Below are positions 24,602 through 33,883 of a stretch of DNA of 64,000 nt, piece by piece (the first letter of the stretch is position 1; each line of letters begins with the position of its first letter). Below the pieces are notes generated by a model. The model saw only the letters and a program-made list of their open reading frames with translations. It searched no databases and was not told the origin of the DNA. The position numbers and the translations under genes are program-made. The DNA is from Palsa-1233 sp031367105 (GTDB lineage Bacteria; Gemmatimonadota; Gemmatimonadetes; Gemmatimonadales; GWC2-71-9), in contig JANLPG010000129.1 in assembly GCA_031367105.1 (NCBI GenBank), forward strand, positions 35,755 to 99,754. Direction: 5' to 3'.

Positions 24602-26323
24602 TCACGGAGATGCGGTACGCAAGGAGGCGGGGAGCACTCGCACGCGACGCACCGGATGCGGCGCGTGCGCACGCAAGCTGCGATCGAAGAAGTTCCAGGT
24701 GGTGTAGCCGTCCTCGGAGGACGGCTCCAGCAGGAAGGCCGCGAGGAGGCCGAATCGTTGATTGGTCGGGACCAGAAAGCTTCTGGCGCGGACGGAGTCG
24801 GCGGCAGTGGCCATCCAGTGACCTTCAACCCGCACGCCACAGTGCCCCTCGTTGGGCCGGGCCGAACGAATCACGGTGTCCACAAGGAAGCGCTCCATCG
24901 GACCCACCCACGACTGCTGCATTCGCTCCACCATCACGCCCTGACGCCGGAGCAGATCGATCACCTTGCCGTCTGCTGCGTCGACGAGGTACGCCGCCGG
25001 CATTGCCTCCTTGCGCACGGCGCCGAAGCGGTCGTGCACCTCCATCCAGACTGGCCGTGACTCACCGGTGAGGAACAGCTCTTTGCGCGGGCCCGGCGCC
25101 GGCGGACGAGCGACACCACGTGGCGGTCCAGCGGGGGCGGCATTGCTCGTCGCGACGCAGCCCACCGGCTCGGCAATGACCGGCGGGCGTGGCGCGTTGG
25201 CCATCGCCGCTGAATCGGGCGCGGGCAGCTGTTCGGTGCGAGTGATTGCCACCAGCACGCTATCCATCCGCGATGGCGACGAGGCCAGCACGTTGCCGCG
25301 CACGATGACAGAGTCCGGTCGCCACGCTGCGGTCAGCGCCCTGTGGCGCCGCATCGCGACGTTGTGTTCGGCGAAGTAGCGGATAGTTTCGAGCACGAAC
25401 GCGTAGCTGGCTTCGATCCGATTCGGAAAGCTGTCGTGACTCATCGCCTCACTGAGGATCGAGAAGCGGGTCATCCCGTTCAGGTTGGTGCCGTAACGCG
25501 GCAGCGACTCGTAGCTGTCCCAGCCCGTGGGATTTGCGTTGCCACCGCGGAAGTTGCCGTACGAATAGGTCTCCAGCTTGTAGCGCTCGCGCAACCGCTG
25601 TCGCACCTGCTCGAGCACGGTATCCTGGACCCAGGCGGTGCTGACGGTCCGGTTGGGATTGAGGCCGGGCGACCAGGTGAGGGCGTAGCCGTGGTAGCTG
25701 CCGTCGGTGGTGTGCAGATCCATGAAGAGGTCGGGGTCCCACGCCGTGATGAGTGCCAGCGACCCCCGCGTCTCCGGAGCGTCCTGCTTGACGTAGTCGC
25801 GGTTGAGATCGTAGCCCTGGCCATTGGGGCGCAGGCCGACCAGCGCGGGACCGCGCTGCTCGCTGCGATTGCGCTCCTGCGGACCGAACGCGTCGTTGCC
25901 GTCGGCATTGTAGATCGGCACGAAGATGAGCACGACGCTGTCGAGCAGCGGCTTGAGCGAGCCAAGGGTCAGCTCGCGCATCAGTTGCTGCACCGCTTCC
26001 TTTCCCTCCACCTCTCCGGCGTGGATGTTGGCCTGGATGTAGAGCACGGGCTTGCCACTGCGCCTTGCCGCTACCGGTGTCGTGACCAGTGGATGCGAGA
26101 GCACGACAAAGGGCACGCGCTTCCCCTGGGGGGACTGCCCGAGCGTGCCCAGGTGCAGCTTCGCTCCGCGGTGAGTCAGCGCGTCGATGAAGGCGAGCAC
26201 CTCGGCGTGACTCGAGGTCCGCGCGCCGTTGCTCGCCTCGGGGACGGTACGCTGTCCTGCCGCCGGGGCTGCGATCAGCAGCAGGGGCAGGACGACACCA
26301 GACAGCCGATGATGCGGCATCAA
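24602..26323 (-). CDS. Exported M14 family zinc carboxypeptidase
   Basis: A 573-residue exported protein with a signal peptide (residues 1-23, ending PAAG). The M14 domain spans about 35-330, with zinc ligands H101 and E104 in NIHAGEVEGKE and H204 in DLFMDLHTTDGSYHG, and NRDY downstream of GQGYDLNRDYVK. The C-terminal 200 residues form an additional domain of unknown role. M14 enzymes remove C-terminal residues from peptides. The gene overlaps the HExxH gene upstream by four bases. Confidence 0.85.
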   Translation of the reverse strand: MMPHHRLSGVVLPLLLIAAPAAGQRTVPEASNGARTSSHAEVLAFIDALTHRGAKLHLGTLGQSPQGKRVPFVVLSHPLVTTPVAARRSGKPVLYIQANIHAGEVEGKEAVQQLMRELTLGSLKPLLDSVVLIFVPIYNADGNDAFGPQERNRSEQRGPALVGLRPNGQGYDLNRDYVKQDAPETRGSLALITAWDPDLFMDLHTTDGSYHGYALTWSPGLNPNRTVSTAWVQDTVLEQVRQRLRERYKLETYSYGNFRGGNANPTGWDSYESLPRYGTNLNGMTRFSILSEAMSHDSFPNRIEASYAFVLETIRYFAEHNVAMRRHRALTAAWRPDSVIVRGNVLASSPSRMDSVLVAITRTEQLPAPDSAAMANAPRPPVIAEPVGCVATSNAAPAGPPRGVARPPAPGPRKELFLTGESRPVWMEVHDRFGAVRKEAMPAAYLVDAADGKVIDLLRRQGVMVERMQQSWVGPMERFLVDTVIRSARPNEGHCGVRVEGHWMATAADSVRARSFLVPTNQRFGLLAAFLLEPSSEDGYTTWNFFDRSLRAHAPHPVRRVRVLPASLRTASP

Positions 26324-28212
26324 TGCTCCTGGGGGTGTGCGGGGATCAGCAGTCGTCGCGACAGCTTCTCGGCGACGCCGTCGTCCCAGGTGAAATCGAT
26401 CTCTGGAATGACCCCGGGACTGACCGGGCGATTGAGCCGGATCGGCTCACCACTGCGCACCGGAAGGTCGAGCCGGTATTCGCGTGCCAGCGCCACGGGA
26501 TCGTGCAGCAACCGGATCAGGCGTTCGCGCAGCAGCGCCGGGTCGCTGCTGCGGGTCGCGAGCGCCCGGACGAGCAGATAGCCCAGGACGTGAGGGTCGT
26601 CTGCTCCGGTCAGGCCAATGCTGCCGCGCTTCAACGCCTCCATCAACGGCAGGAGCGGCGTCGAGCGACGCGCCGGCGCAAGCACGGCCTCGGTCGCCCA
26701 CTCGGCCGCGCCCTCGGCGAGCCACGGATTCCCCTCGAGGAGACGGAGTTCGTCCCGGGTCTCGACGAGTCCGGCTGCGCTTCCCTCCAGCCGCGCGCCT
26801 TCCAGCAAGAGATGCTGCCACTCGTGGATGGCGGTCACCACGGCAAAAATCGGTGCGATCGCCGGTTCGATCCGGATGGCATCGTGTCCCGCGAGGAAGC
26901 CGCCGAGTCGACTGCGTGCCACCGCCGCCGGGGCGGTGAGCTGCATCGAGCGCCCATTCCGCACCACCGTCAACGTGTCGGCAACGTCCACCGCCCGCCA
27001 GACTGCGAGCGCATCCGCCTGACCGCCTTGCGAGAGCCATTCAGCAGCGATGGCGTTCAGCGGGCGGATCAGCCGCACACCGAGGCGGGACGCTCCGACC
27101 ACCGGCACTGCCTGAACGCTGCCAAAATGTGTCGGCTCAAGTGGCGGCAGCGGCAGGAGCGGCCGACCCCAGAACGTGGCGACCAGATTCGCAGGCGAGC
27201 GCCAACCCTGCGGCGTCTCCAACCACGCGTTGGTCAACAGCCAGCGCACTGCGTCTGTCCACCACCCGACCGACTCGTCATACCCAGCCAGAATCGCACG
27301 CACCGCGCGAAAGGCAACGGGATCTCGTACCGCCAGCGCCTCGAGCAGTCGCTGCGATTCGGTGGTATCGGTGCGCGACCGGCTCCAGGCCCGCCACGCC
27401 GCGGCGTACAACGCGAGCGAATCAGCCGCGAGTGGGACACCGGGTGCGAACACGGCGAGTCCGCGCGCCAGCACATCGGGGATGAGCCGCTCCGGGGAAC
27501 GTTTCGCCGCGACGGACGCGAACGCCACCTGGTGCAGGTCGAAGCGGAGCTGGTCGGCCGTCCCGAAGAGTTGGTGGAATGCATTGTCGGCGGAGGGACC
27601 TGTCGCAATCCGTCGGAGCAGGGCGCGCGCCACTGCACGACTGGCACTGTCGAACCCGAGCGCTACTCGCTGGGCGTTCAAGAGCTCGTTGGCAGTGGGC
27701 AGCGGCAATCCGGCCGAATGTGCCAGTGAGTCGCGTTCGGCAATGAGAGCGGAGGCGGGGGGAAGGATCGCGCGCCAACCCGCCGGGAGGACCACGGTAC
27801 TCGGCCCCGACCCAAGCAAAAGCTGCCGTACCTGAACCCGTGGGCGCACCGGCCAGCGACTGATTCCCGCCGGGATACGCTCGGCACTCCAGCGCAGCGA
27901 CCGCCCATCCGATTCGACCAGCGTCCCCTGCATCAGGACCGCATCGAAGGCGCCATCGAAGCGGCGCCCGCTCGCGGGAAGCCAGAAGGCGATCCTCCCA
28001 TCCGCCACCCGGAGCCCGCCGAGGCGGACCCAGGCGGTGTCGGCACTCTCCAGCAGGAGGCGTCCACCTTGCCCATCGAGTCGCAGCTCGCCGTGTTCAG
28101 CGCCGGTCGGGCCGCGGATTTCAAGCGCCCAGCGAGAATCGGCTTGCGCCGATGCCTGCCCTGCGATCAACAGCAGCGCTCCGCCCCACGCGAGCGCCGC
28201 CGACCACCTCAC
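26320..28212 (-). CDS. Exported HExxH protein, probable gluzincin-type metallopeptidase (unassigned family)
   Basis: A 630-residue exported protein with a signal peptide (residues 1-22). Residues 25-430 have no domain I recognise. At 463-467 lies HEWQH (VVTAIHEWQHLLLEG) and about 30 residues later NPWLAEGAAEWATE, whose Glu (E500 or E504) is where the third zinc ligand of Peptidase-MA-like gluzincins sits. So zinc peptidase activity is likely, by inference from the motif alone. GTG start overlapping the RND remnant's stop (GTGA), and its own stop overlaps the M14 gene start: tight coupling with a carboxypeptidase. Confidence 0.65.
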   Translation of the reverse strand: MRWSAALAWGGALLLIAGQASAQADSRWALEIRGPTGAEHGELRLDGQGGRLLLESADTAWVRLGGLRVADGRIAFWLPASGRRFDGAFDAVLMQGTLVESDGRSLRWSAERIPAGISRWPVRPRVQVRQLLLGSGPSTVVLPAGWRAILPPASALIAERDSLAHSAGLPLPTANELLNAQRVALGFDSASRAVARALLRRIATGPSADNAFHQLFGTADQLRFDLHQVAFASVAAKRSPERLIPDVLARGLAVFAPGVPLAADSLALYAAAWRAWSRSRTDTTESQRLLEALAVRDPVAFRAVRAILAGYDESVGWWTDAVRWLLTNAWLETPQGWRSPANLVATFWGRPLLPLPPLEPTHFGSVQAVPVVGASRLGVRLIRPLNAIAAEWLSQGGQADALAVWRAVDVADTLTVVRNGRSMQLTAPAAVARSRLGGFLAGHDAIRIEPAIAPIFAVVTAIHEWQHLLLEGARLEGSAAGLVETRDELRLLEGNPWLAEGAAEWATEAVLAPARRSTPLLPLMEALKRGSIGLTGADDPHVLGYLLVRALATRSSDPALLRERLIRLLHDPVALAREYRLDLPVRSGEPIRLNRPVSPGVIPEIDFTWDDGVAEKLSRRLLIPAHPQEH

Positions 28213-28481
28213 GGTTCGCGCACTCCCTGCGGTCGGCGGACGACGTCCGCGACCAGGACACCGAAGTCATCGGCCCGGTCACGGTCGAAGTTCACGGTCC
28301 GGTCCGGCCTGTTCACACTCAGGTCGGTGTCGACGTGCAGCACGCCGGGAATCCCGTCAGGCTTCGGCCGGATGCCCTGCGACGACTTGAGTCCACCCGG
28401 CAACCGCACCGAGAGCACCAGGGCAAGCGACATCATCGAGGCAAATACCGGCCGCGAAATCGAGACTTCGGAGATCTTCAT
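28209..28481 (-). pseudogene. Remnant of an RND efflux permease with large internal deletion
   Basis: A 90-codon open frame. The first 23 codons (MKISEVSISRPVFASMMSLA...) are the invariant N-terminus of HAE-1/AcrB-type RND pumps. They join directly to a segment matching a much later periplasmic part of the same family, about residue 650-720 of a full pump: GIPGVLHVDTDLSVNRPDRT and VNFDRDRADDFGVLVADVV. The frame then stops. A full pump has about 1050 residues, so over 90% is gone yet the frame is open. It is first in the run of genes to 22.3 kb, and its stop codon overlaps the next start (GTGA), which may be why the frame persists. Confidence 0.75.
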
Positions 28482-28579
28482 GCGACGGCCCTATCTTCAG
28501 CAGGGAGACGGGAGGCGTGTGCCTGATGCTCTGTACGCACGAGCCCGCCGGTTGGTTCATCGTGCAGCAGGAGTGGATC

Positions 28580-28936
28580 GTGGCCCCGAAACTGACCTCG
28601 CGACAGCAGGTACAACTCCACTGGCTGGAAGCGGTCCCTCCACGCCTGGATCGTGCCGCCCGCATCATCGAGATGATGTCGACCCATCACGCCGACGATA
28701 CCCAGCTGCGCTCGCTCCGGCGCCAGCTCGACGAAATGAAGGCGCAGGCTGCCGGGCTGGGACTCGGCGCCCTGGCGGACGGATTCGGCTATATGGGAAT
28801 GCTGCTGCGGCGGACGGGGGGCCACGAGGTCAAGGTCCGCGGGCTGCGGGAACTGCTCGCCGGTGTCAGGGTGAACTTCGAGGGCGCCTTTCGGGCAGCC
28901 TCGACGCCGGAACCGGACGCCGAGGACGACGCGTAA
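28580..28936 (+). CDS. Small helical protein of unknown function
   Basis: About 118 residues from a GTG at 28580 with Shine-Dalgarno AGGAG six bases upstream; an in-frame ATG at 28526 is an alternative. All helical: LDRAARIIEMMSTHH, LRRQLDEMKAQAAGLGLGAL, RGLRELLAGVRVNFEGAFRA. The pattern recalls a histidine-phosphotransfer (HPt) four-helix bundle but the phospho-His motif is absent. Acidic C-terminus. It converges with the 50-residue membrane protein, ten bases apart. Confidence 0.55.
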   Translation: MAPKLTSRQQVQLHWLEAVPPRLDRAARIIEMMSTHHADDTQLRSLRRQLDEMKAQAAGLGLGALADGFGYMGMLLRRTGGHEVKVRGLRELLAGVRVNFEGAFRAASTPEPDAEDDA

Positions 28937-28946
28937 CCCCGGAAGG

Positions 28947-29099
28947 TCACTCCTTGAAGAGTTTGTCGAGAATCGGCGCAGCGGTGAACGCGAACATCGC
29001 GAAGATGACGACGGTAAGCATCAACGTCACAAAAGCGAGCGCCGTGATCAGCACACCCGCCCCGACCCCCGCCATCACCATTCCAAAGTAGTACAGCAT
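28947..29099 (-). CDS. 50-residue membrane protein
   Basis: ATG at 29099 with GGAG Shine-Dalgarno (GGAGAAGCGCG before the ATG), stop TGA at 28947. The frame encodes a very hydrophobic peptide with two membrane segments (YYFGMVMAGVGAGVLITALA and FVTLMLTVVIFAMFAFTAA) and a charged C-terminal tail (ILDKLFKE). The clean start site, hydrophobicity and tight fit between neighbours support a real small gene. It lies between the M28 gene (same strand, 49 bases upstream) and the convergent helical-protein gene. Function unknown. Confidence 0.6.
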   Translation of the reverse strand: MLYYFGMVMAGVGAGVLITALAFVTLMLTVVIFAMFAFTAAPILDKLFKE

Positions 29100-29148
29100 C
29101 GCGCTTCTCCTGGGGCGTTCCCGCCTCTCACACAGGGCGGAGAAGCTA

Positions 29149-31671
29149 TCACGGCAACGGGTTGAGCCGCAACCGCGCCCAGTCCCATCCGGCCATCCCT
29201 CGCCGGTTCACCGCCCGGACCTGCACGATCATCCCCGGCGTAGCCCCCGGCAGGCGCGCACTGGCCCCCGTCGTCGAGATCCGGTGAGCCGTCGGGTCCG
29301 CCTCCGGCCCCCAGGTGACGTCGTAGCGCGCCACCCTCCCCTCTCGGCTCGGCGTCCAGTGAACGTCGGCCACGCCATCGCGCCACCGCTCCACGGCCAG
29401 CCCCCCGAGCCGCGACGGCGACGAGGCCAGCAGCATCAGCGTCGCAACGGTCGTCTTGCTCACTTCGGCGATGAGCTGATGGTTCTCGTACTCCAGGACA
29501 TCGTGCGGCATATGGTAGTGCGGATTGCCCAGCACCGGGTACGAGCCGATCCCACCGACGATGTCGCCCCACGCCTCGTAATACGCGGCCGCGTCGGTGT
29601 TCTTGTAGTAGAGCGCGTCGTAGGTAATCAGTGCCGAAAACTGTTGCGCCGCCGCGTGCTGGATATCCCGGATCCCGGGATTCGAATACCGGATCGTGTT
29701 GTCGAGCCGGCCGTCGTTGGCCCAGCCGATCATATCGTTGTTCAGCGCGCCGACCACCTGAACACTGTCGGCGATCGCGCGGCGGACAAATTCCCGGCTT
29801 CCCAGCAACCCCGCCTCTTCTCCCGTGAACGACGCGAAGATGATGGTCGCCGGCTGCGGATGCGCCGCGAGCACACGCGCGGCCTCGAGCAACGCCGCCG
29901 TCCCCGAGCTGTTGTCGTCGGCCCCCGGCCCCTCGGCCCGGGAGTCGAAGTGCGAACTGACCACGTACACCAGCTCCGGATGTTCGCTGCCCTTGAGGAC
30001 GGCGAGGACGTTGGCACTCTTCCCGCCGAGGGCATCTCGCAGCGCGAACCACTGCGGTCCGGCGACATAGCCGAAGGAGCGGTAGGTATCCGTCAGGTAC
30101 TGGATCGCCTTGGCATTCCCAGGCTGGGAGATGTGCTTCGAGTCGAAGTCGAAGAGTGATTTTTCATAGCCAGCAATCCGGGCGACATCCACTTCCTGCG
30201 TCACCTGACGCACGGCCGCGGCAATCGGGCGAAACGACGCACGCCCGCGATCGCGCAGCGACACCTCGGCGGCACGATCACTCCGGATCCGTGCCAGCAG
30301 GGCAGCATCGAGGACCTTGTCGTCGAGATCGGCGAGGTAAACGCCCCGCTCCGGCGAAACAGTATTGCCATCCCGCTCCGCCACGATCAACACCCGGCAA
30401 CCATCGGCACTCACCACCCATTCGTACTCCGGCGCGATGGTGCGGATGGTGTTGTTGTGAAACAGGCGCGTTCGCTGCAGCGTGGTCGCATCGTAGAGGT
30501 AGCTGCGCCGGTGCCGTGGTTCGCCGATCACCGAGAGCACCCTGTTGCCATTCATCCAGACCGGGAGCACGTCGTGCTGGATCTCGCGGGTGAGCCGTAC
30601 TTCGTTCTTTCCGTCACTCCCGATCAGGTACAGTTCCCAGTCGTACAGCGGCATCTGCTGGAACACCACGCGACTGCCGTCGGGCGAAAGCGCCGGGTTG
30701 GCGAGCGGCTCGCTGGCGCTCTTCACCACCACCGGTTCACCGCCGGCAATCGGGGCGACCACGATGTTGGTCATCCCGTTTGGCGATCGCGTGAGGTAGG
30801 TGACCGCGGTGCCCTGCGCCGCGATCGAGGCATTCGCGCCGTCCACCCGCCGGGCCGTTCCCGTCTCGAGGTCGACAATCGCAAACGCCGTTGCGCCCCG
30901 GAGTCCTGCCGCACCGTGCGCCAGGCGCACCGGAATGCCGGCGACGATCGCGTGCACCAGGTATCGACCACCGCGCAACGGGATCGGCGCAGCTTTGAAT
31001 CCATCGAGTGGCGCCACCGGACCGGCGACCGTGTAACTGCCGTCACGCAGCACCAGCTTGAGGATCTCGTTACGTGGCGCTATCTCGCCGTCGCGGGCCG
31101 CCACCACGAACAGCACTCCATCGGTTACGCCGAACACCACTCCCGTCGGATGCCACGGCGCCATCCCCACGATCGGCACGGCTCGTCCACTCACCAACTG
31201 TTCGACGACAAGCTCCGACGCCGCACCAGCGACCCGGAGGTAGGCGAGCAGCGTGTCACTCAGTGATATCGCTGCCGCCACGCCGTTGACTTCGCGCACG
31301 GACTTCAGCCCCGGGGCGGAGCGGACGATCCGGGTCACACGGCCCACCGCCGGGCCAGTCTCGAAGGTGGCGAGCGCGCCACTCGGCGAGAAGGCGGGAC
31401 GACTTCCGTCGGCCGTGAGTTCTCCCGTCTGATACAGTTCGCCGGTGATCAACGCGATCGAGTCGCGAAAGCTGGGCGCGATCGGACTGGCGAGGATCCG
31501 CGTGAAACCGTCAAGCGCCGCGATGTACGCACCGTGCTCCCAGGCCAGCGCGGCCGCACGATAGTCGCCCGCGGACCGCGGAGGCGGCGTGGGGGCCACC
31601 CGGGTACGCTGCTGAGCGGCGAGGGTCGCGGGGAGCAGGAGGGTGAGCAGGAGGAGCTGGCGGTGCTGCAT
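29149..31671 (-). CDS. Exported M28 family aminopeptidase with N-terminal PD40 propeller
   Basis: An 840-residue exported protein with a signal peptide (residues 1-19). Residues about 60-480 form a PD40 beta-propeller (SPDGSRVVFQQMPLYDWELY and similar blades). Residues about 520-760 are an M28 zinc peptidase with ligand motifs VVSSHFDSRAEGPGADDNSS, FTGEEAGLLGSREF and NNDMIGW, and a final His in PHYHMPHDVLEYEN. The last 80 residues look like an Fn3-like module. The propeller probably gates substrate access as in S9 peptidases. It stands alone on its strand next to a divergent two-component pair. Confidence 0.85.
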   Translation of the reverse strand: MQHRQLLLLTLLLPATLAAQQRTRVAPTPPPRSAGDYRAAALAWEHGAYIAALDGFTRILASPIAPSFRDSIALITGELYQTGELTADGSRPAFSPSGALATFETGPAVGRVTRIVRSAPGLKSVREVNGVAAAISLSDTLLAYLRVAGAASELVVEQLVSGRAVPIVGMAPWHPTGVVFGVTDGVLFVVAARDGEIAPRNEILKLVLRDGSYTVAGPVAPLDGFKAAPIPLRGGRYLVHAIVAGIPVRLAHGAAGLRGATAFAIVDLETGTARRVDGANASIAAQGTAVTYLTRSPNGMTNIVVAPIAGGEPVVVKSASEPLANPALSPDGSRVVFQQMPLYDWELYLIGSDGKNEVRLTREIQHDVLPVWMNGNRVLSVIGEPRHRRSYLYDATTLQRTRLFHNNTIRTIAPEYEWVVSADGCRVLIVAERDGNTVSPERGVYLADLDDKVLDAALLARIRSDRAAEVSLRDRGRASFRPIAAAVRQVTQEVDVARIAGYEKSLFDFDSKHISQPGNAKAIQYLTDTYRSFGYVAGPQWFALRDALGGKSANVLAVLKGSEHPELVYVVSSHFDSRAEGPGADDNSSGTAALLEAARVLAAHPQPATIIFASFTGEEAGLLGSREFVRRAIADSVQVVGALNNDMIGWANDGRLDNTIRYSNPGIRDIQHAAAQQFSALITYDALYYKNTDAAAYYEAWGDIVGGIGSYPVLGNPHYHMPHDVLEYENHQLIAEVSKTTVATLMLLASSPSRLGGLAVERWRDGVADVHWTPSREGRVARYDVTWGPEADPTAHRISTTGASARLPGATPGMIVQVRAVNRRGMAGWDWARLRLNPLP

Positions 31672-31801
31672 CGTGGAACTCCAGGTTGTCGATGACCCTG
31701 CTCAGCTCTCCCGTCGGCCCGCCATCAGCCCCACAGATCGACGGAAGCAGAAACTACCGCCCCACTACCCCCGGCGCATCCGCCCCGGCACGTTTCGCCG
31801 G

Positions 31802-33118
31802 ATGCAGGATTCCACACCTCTCGCCGCCGGCTCCGAACTCGCCGACGTCATCTTCCAGGCGATCGTCACCGCCGGCCTGGCCGGCTTCGCGCTGGTCCTC
31901 TACCGCCGCGTCCGGGAGCGGTGGCTCGCCTGGTGGGCCGCCGCGTGGGCGCTCTACTTCGTGCGCCTCACCGCGATCCTCGCCTTTCTCGCGACCGGCA
32001 AACTGACCTGGCTGTTCTGGCACCAGGTGGCCACCGGCTGGGTGGCGCTGGCGATTCTCTGGGCCGCCCTGGTCTTCTCGCGCGGACTCCCCTGGCGGCA
32101 CCGCTATGCCGCGCTGGCCCTCGTGCCGCTCGTCGGGGCCGGGCTCGCCGTCGCCTTCCTCGACCAATTCCTGCTGGTCGCGATTCCGATGGTGGCGGTG
32201 ATCTCGGGCGCGACGCTGTGGACCGCCTGGGTCTTCTGGCGCCACGGCCGGCAAACCGATTCCAGCGGTGCCCGATTTGTGGCGTTTGCCTTCCTCCTCT
32301 GGGGACTGCACCACCTCGACTATCCCTTTCTCCGTGCCAAGGGCGCCTGGACGCCGTGGGGATACTACCTCGACATTCTCTTCGAACTCGCCGTGGGTGT
32401 CGGTTTCGGCCTGATGGTGCTCTCCGACCTCGCCACCCGACTGGCCGGACGCACGGACGACCTCGCTCGGCTCTCCGGACTGATGGTGCGACAGCACGAG
32501 GCGGAGCGGCGACGGCTCTCTCGCGACCTGCACGACGAGACTGCGCAGACCCTGTCAGCGGTCAAGCTCGAGGTCGGAATGCTGCGCGAGAGCGGCGACG
32601 AGCTCGCCCGCGCGCGGTTCGACCGGATTCTCCAGCTTGTCGACAACGGCATCCGAGGCATTCGCCGCGTGATGAACGACCTCCGCCCCGCGCTGCTCGA
32701 TGACCTCGGGCTCCTCCCGGCGATCCGCTCCCTGGCCCAGGATGTCCGGCAACGAAGTTCGCTGCTGATCGAGACCGACCTCCCCGACGCAATGCCGGCG
32801 CTCACCGTCGATGCCGAACTCGCGCTCTTCCGGGCGGTACAGGAGGCCCTCGCCAATACGGTGCGCCACGCGGCTGCTTCCCGCGTGTCCATCCGGATCC
32901 GGACCGACGAGGCCGGCGTCCAGATCATTGTCCGTGACGATGGTCGCGGCTTCCCTCCCGGGCGTGACCTCCTCAGCTTCGAGCGCGAAGGCCATCTCGG
33001 TCTCGCAGGAATGCGCGAGCGGATTGCCGGGCTGGGCGGCACGTTCCGGGTGGATGGCAGCGTTGGCGTGGTGGTGATGGTGTCGGCGCCGATCACCGCA
33101 GCGTCTCCCGAGTCGTGA
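31802..33118 (+). CDS. NarL-family sensor histidine kinase with 7-helix membrane domain
   Basis: A 438-residue membrane kinase. Residues 15-215 contain about seven helices with little soluble sequence between them, so the signal may be perceived in the membrane. The HisKA_3 dimerisation helix carries the phospho-His in RRLSRDLHDETAQTLSAVKL (about residue 243). The HATPase domain has ANTVRHAAASRVSIRI (N box) and IIVRDDGRGFPPG (G1 box). ATG at 31802. The partner response regulator follows 52 bases later. Confidence 0.9.
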   Translation: MQDSTPLAAGSELADVIFQAIVTAGLAGFALVLYRRVRERWLAWWAAAWALYFVRLTAILAFLATGKLTWLFWHQVATGWVALAILWAALVFSRGLPWRHRYAALALVPLVGAGLAVAFLDQFLLVAIPMVAVISGATLWTAWVFWRHGRQTDSSGARFVAFAFLLWGLHHLDYPFLRAKGAWTPWGYYLDILFELAVGVGFGLMVLSDLATRLAGRTDDLARLSGLMVRQHEAERRRLSRDLHDETAQTLSAVKLEVGMLRESGDELARARFDRILQLVDNGIRGIRRVMNDLRPALLDDLGLLPAIRSLAQDVRQRSSLLIETDLPDAMPALTVDAELALFRAVQEALANTVRHAAASRVSIRIRTDEAGVQIIVRDDGRGFPPGRDLLSFEREGHLGLAGMRERIAGLGGTFRVDGSVGVVVMVSAPITAASPES

Positions 33119-33170
33119 CGACGCGCCGCGCCGCCACGGCGGCGGCAGGAACTTTCCAGGAGTGGGAACG

Positions 33171-33830
33171 ATGACTCATCCACCGATCCGCGTCGCCGTC
33201 GTCGACGACCACGCGGTCGTCCGCGAAGGCATTCGCCGCGTCCTCGAGGGCGAGCCGGGTGTCACGGTCGTGGGCGAAGGGAAGAACGCCGAAGAGGCGC
33301 TTGCGCTGGTAGCGAGCGCACAGCCGGACGTCCTGGTGATGGATGTCGCGATGCCCGGGCGCACGGGACTCTCGGTGGCGGCAGAACTGAATCGCCGTGG
33401 GAGCCCAACCAAGGTGCTGATTCTCTCGATGTACGACCAGCCGGAGTATGTACTCGAGAGCGTGAAGGCGGGCGCGCGAGGTTACCTGTTGAAGGATTCA
33501 GCGCCGGCGGAATTGCGTCGCGCAGTGCGCACCGTGTTCGCCGGCGAAAGTTATTTTCCGCCCGCCGTTGCCGCCCAGTTGACCGCAGCGATGCGCGCCG
33601 ACGCGATGCCGCCGTCACCGCTCACGTTGCTCACGCCACGGGAGCGCGATGTGCTCGTCGGGATCACGCGCGGCGACACCAACAAGCAGATCGCTTCGCA
33701 GCTCGGCATCTCGCACCGCACCGTCGAGACGCATCGCGAATCGCTGATGGACAAGCTCGGCATCCGCACCGTGGCGGGACTGACCAAGCTGGTGATGGAG
33801 GAGGGGCGGCGGAGCGATCGTTCGTCCTGA
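33171..33830 (+). CDS. NarL/FixJ-type response regulator
   Basis: A 219-residue protein. Receiver domain 1-125: acidic pair in VVDDHAVVREG, phospho-acceptor D58 in DVLVMDVAMPGRTGL, Lys in LLKDSAPAELR. LuxR-type HTH at about 150-212: LTPRERDVLVGITRGDTNKQ, IASQLGISHRTVETHRESLM. It pairs with the kinase upstream. ATG at 33171 has AGGAG eight bases before; a GTG nine bases earlier is less likely. Its targets may include the exported protein gene that follows 53 bases downstream. Confidence 0.92.
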   Translation: MTHPPIRVAVVDDHAVVREGIRRVLEGEPGVTVVGEGKNAEEALALVASAQPDVLVMDVAMPGRTGLSVAAELNRRGSPTKVLILSMYDQPEYVLESVKAGARGYLLKDSAPAELRRAVRTVFAGESYFPPAVAAQLTAAMRADAMPPSPLTLLTPRERDVLVGITRGDTNKQIASQLGISHRTVETHRESLMDKLGIRTVAGLTKLVMEEGRRSDRSS

Positions 33831-33883
33831 CCAGCACCATCATCCCGGTTACCCGACCGTTCCTCGTTGTCCCTGAGTCGCCA

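Noticed and set aside
28580..28936. Histidine phosphotransfer (HPt) domain
   Set aside because: Helical pattern is similar but there is no conserved His in the right helix; left as unknown.
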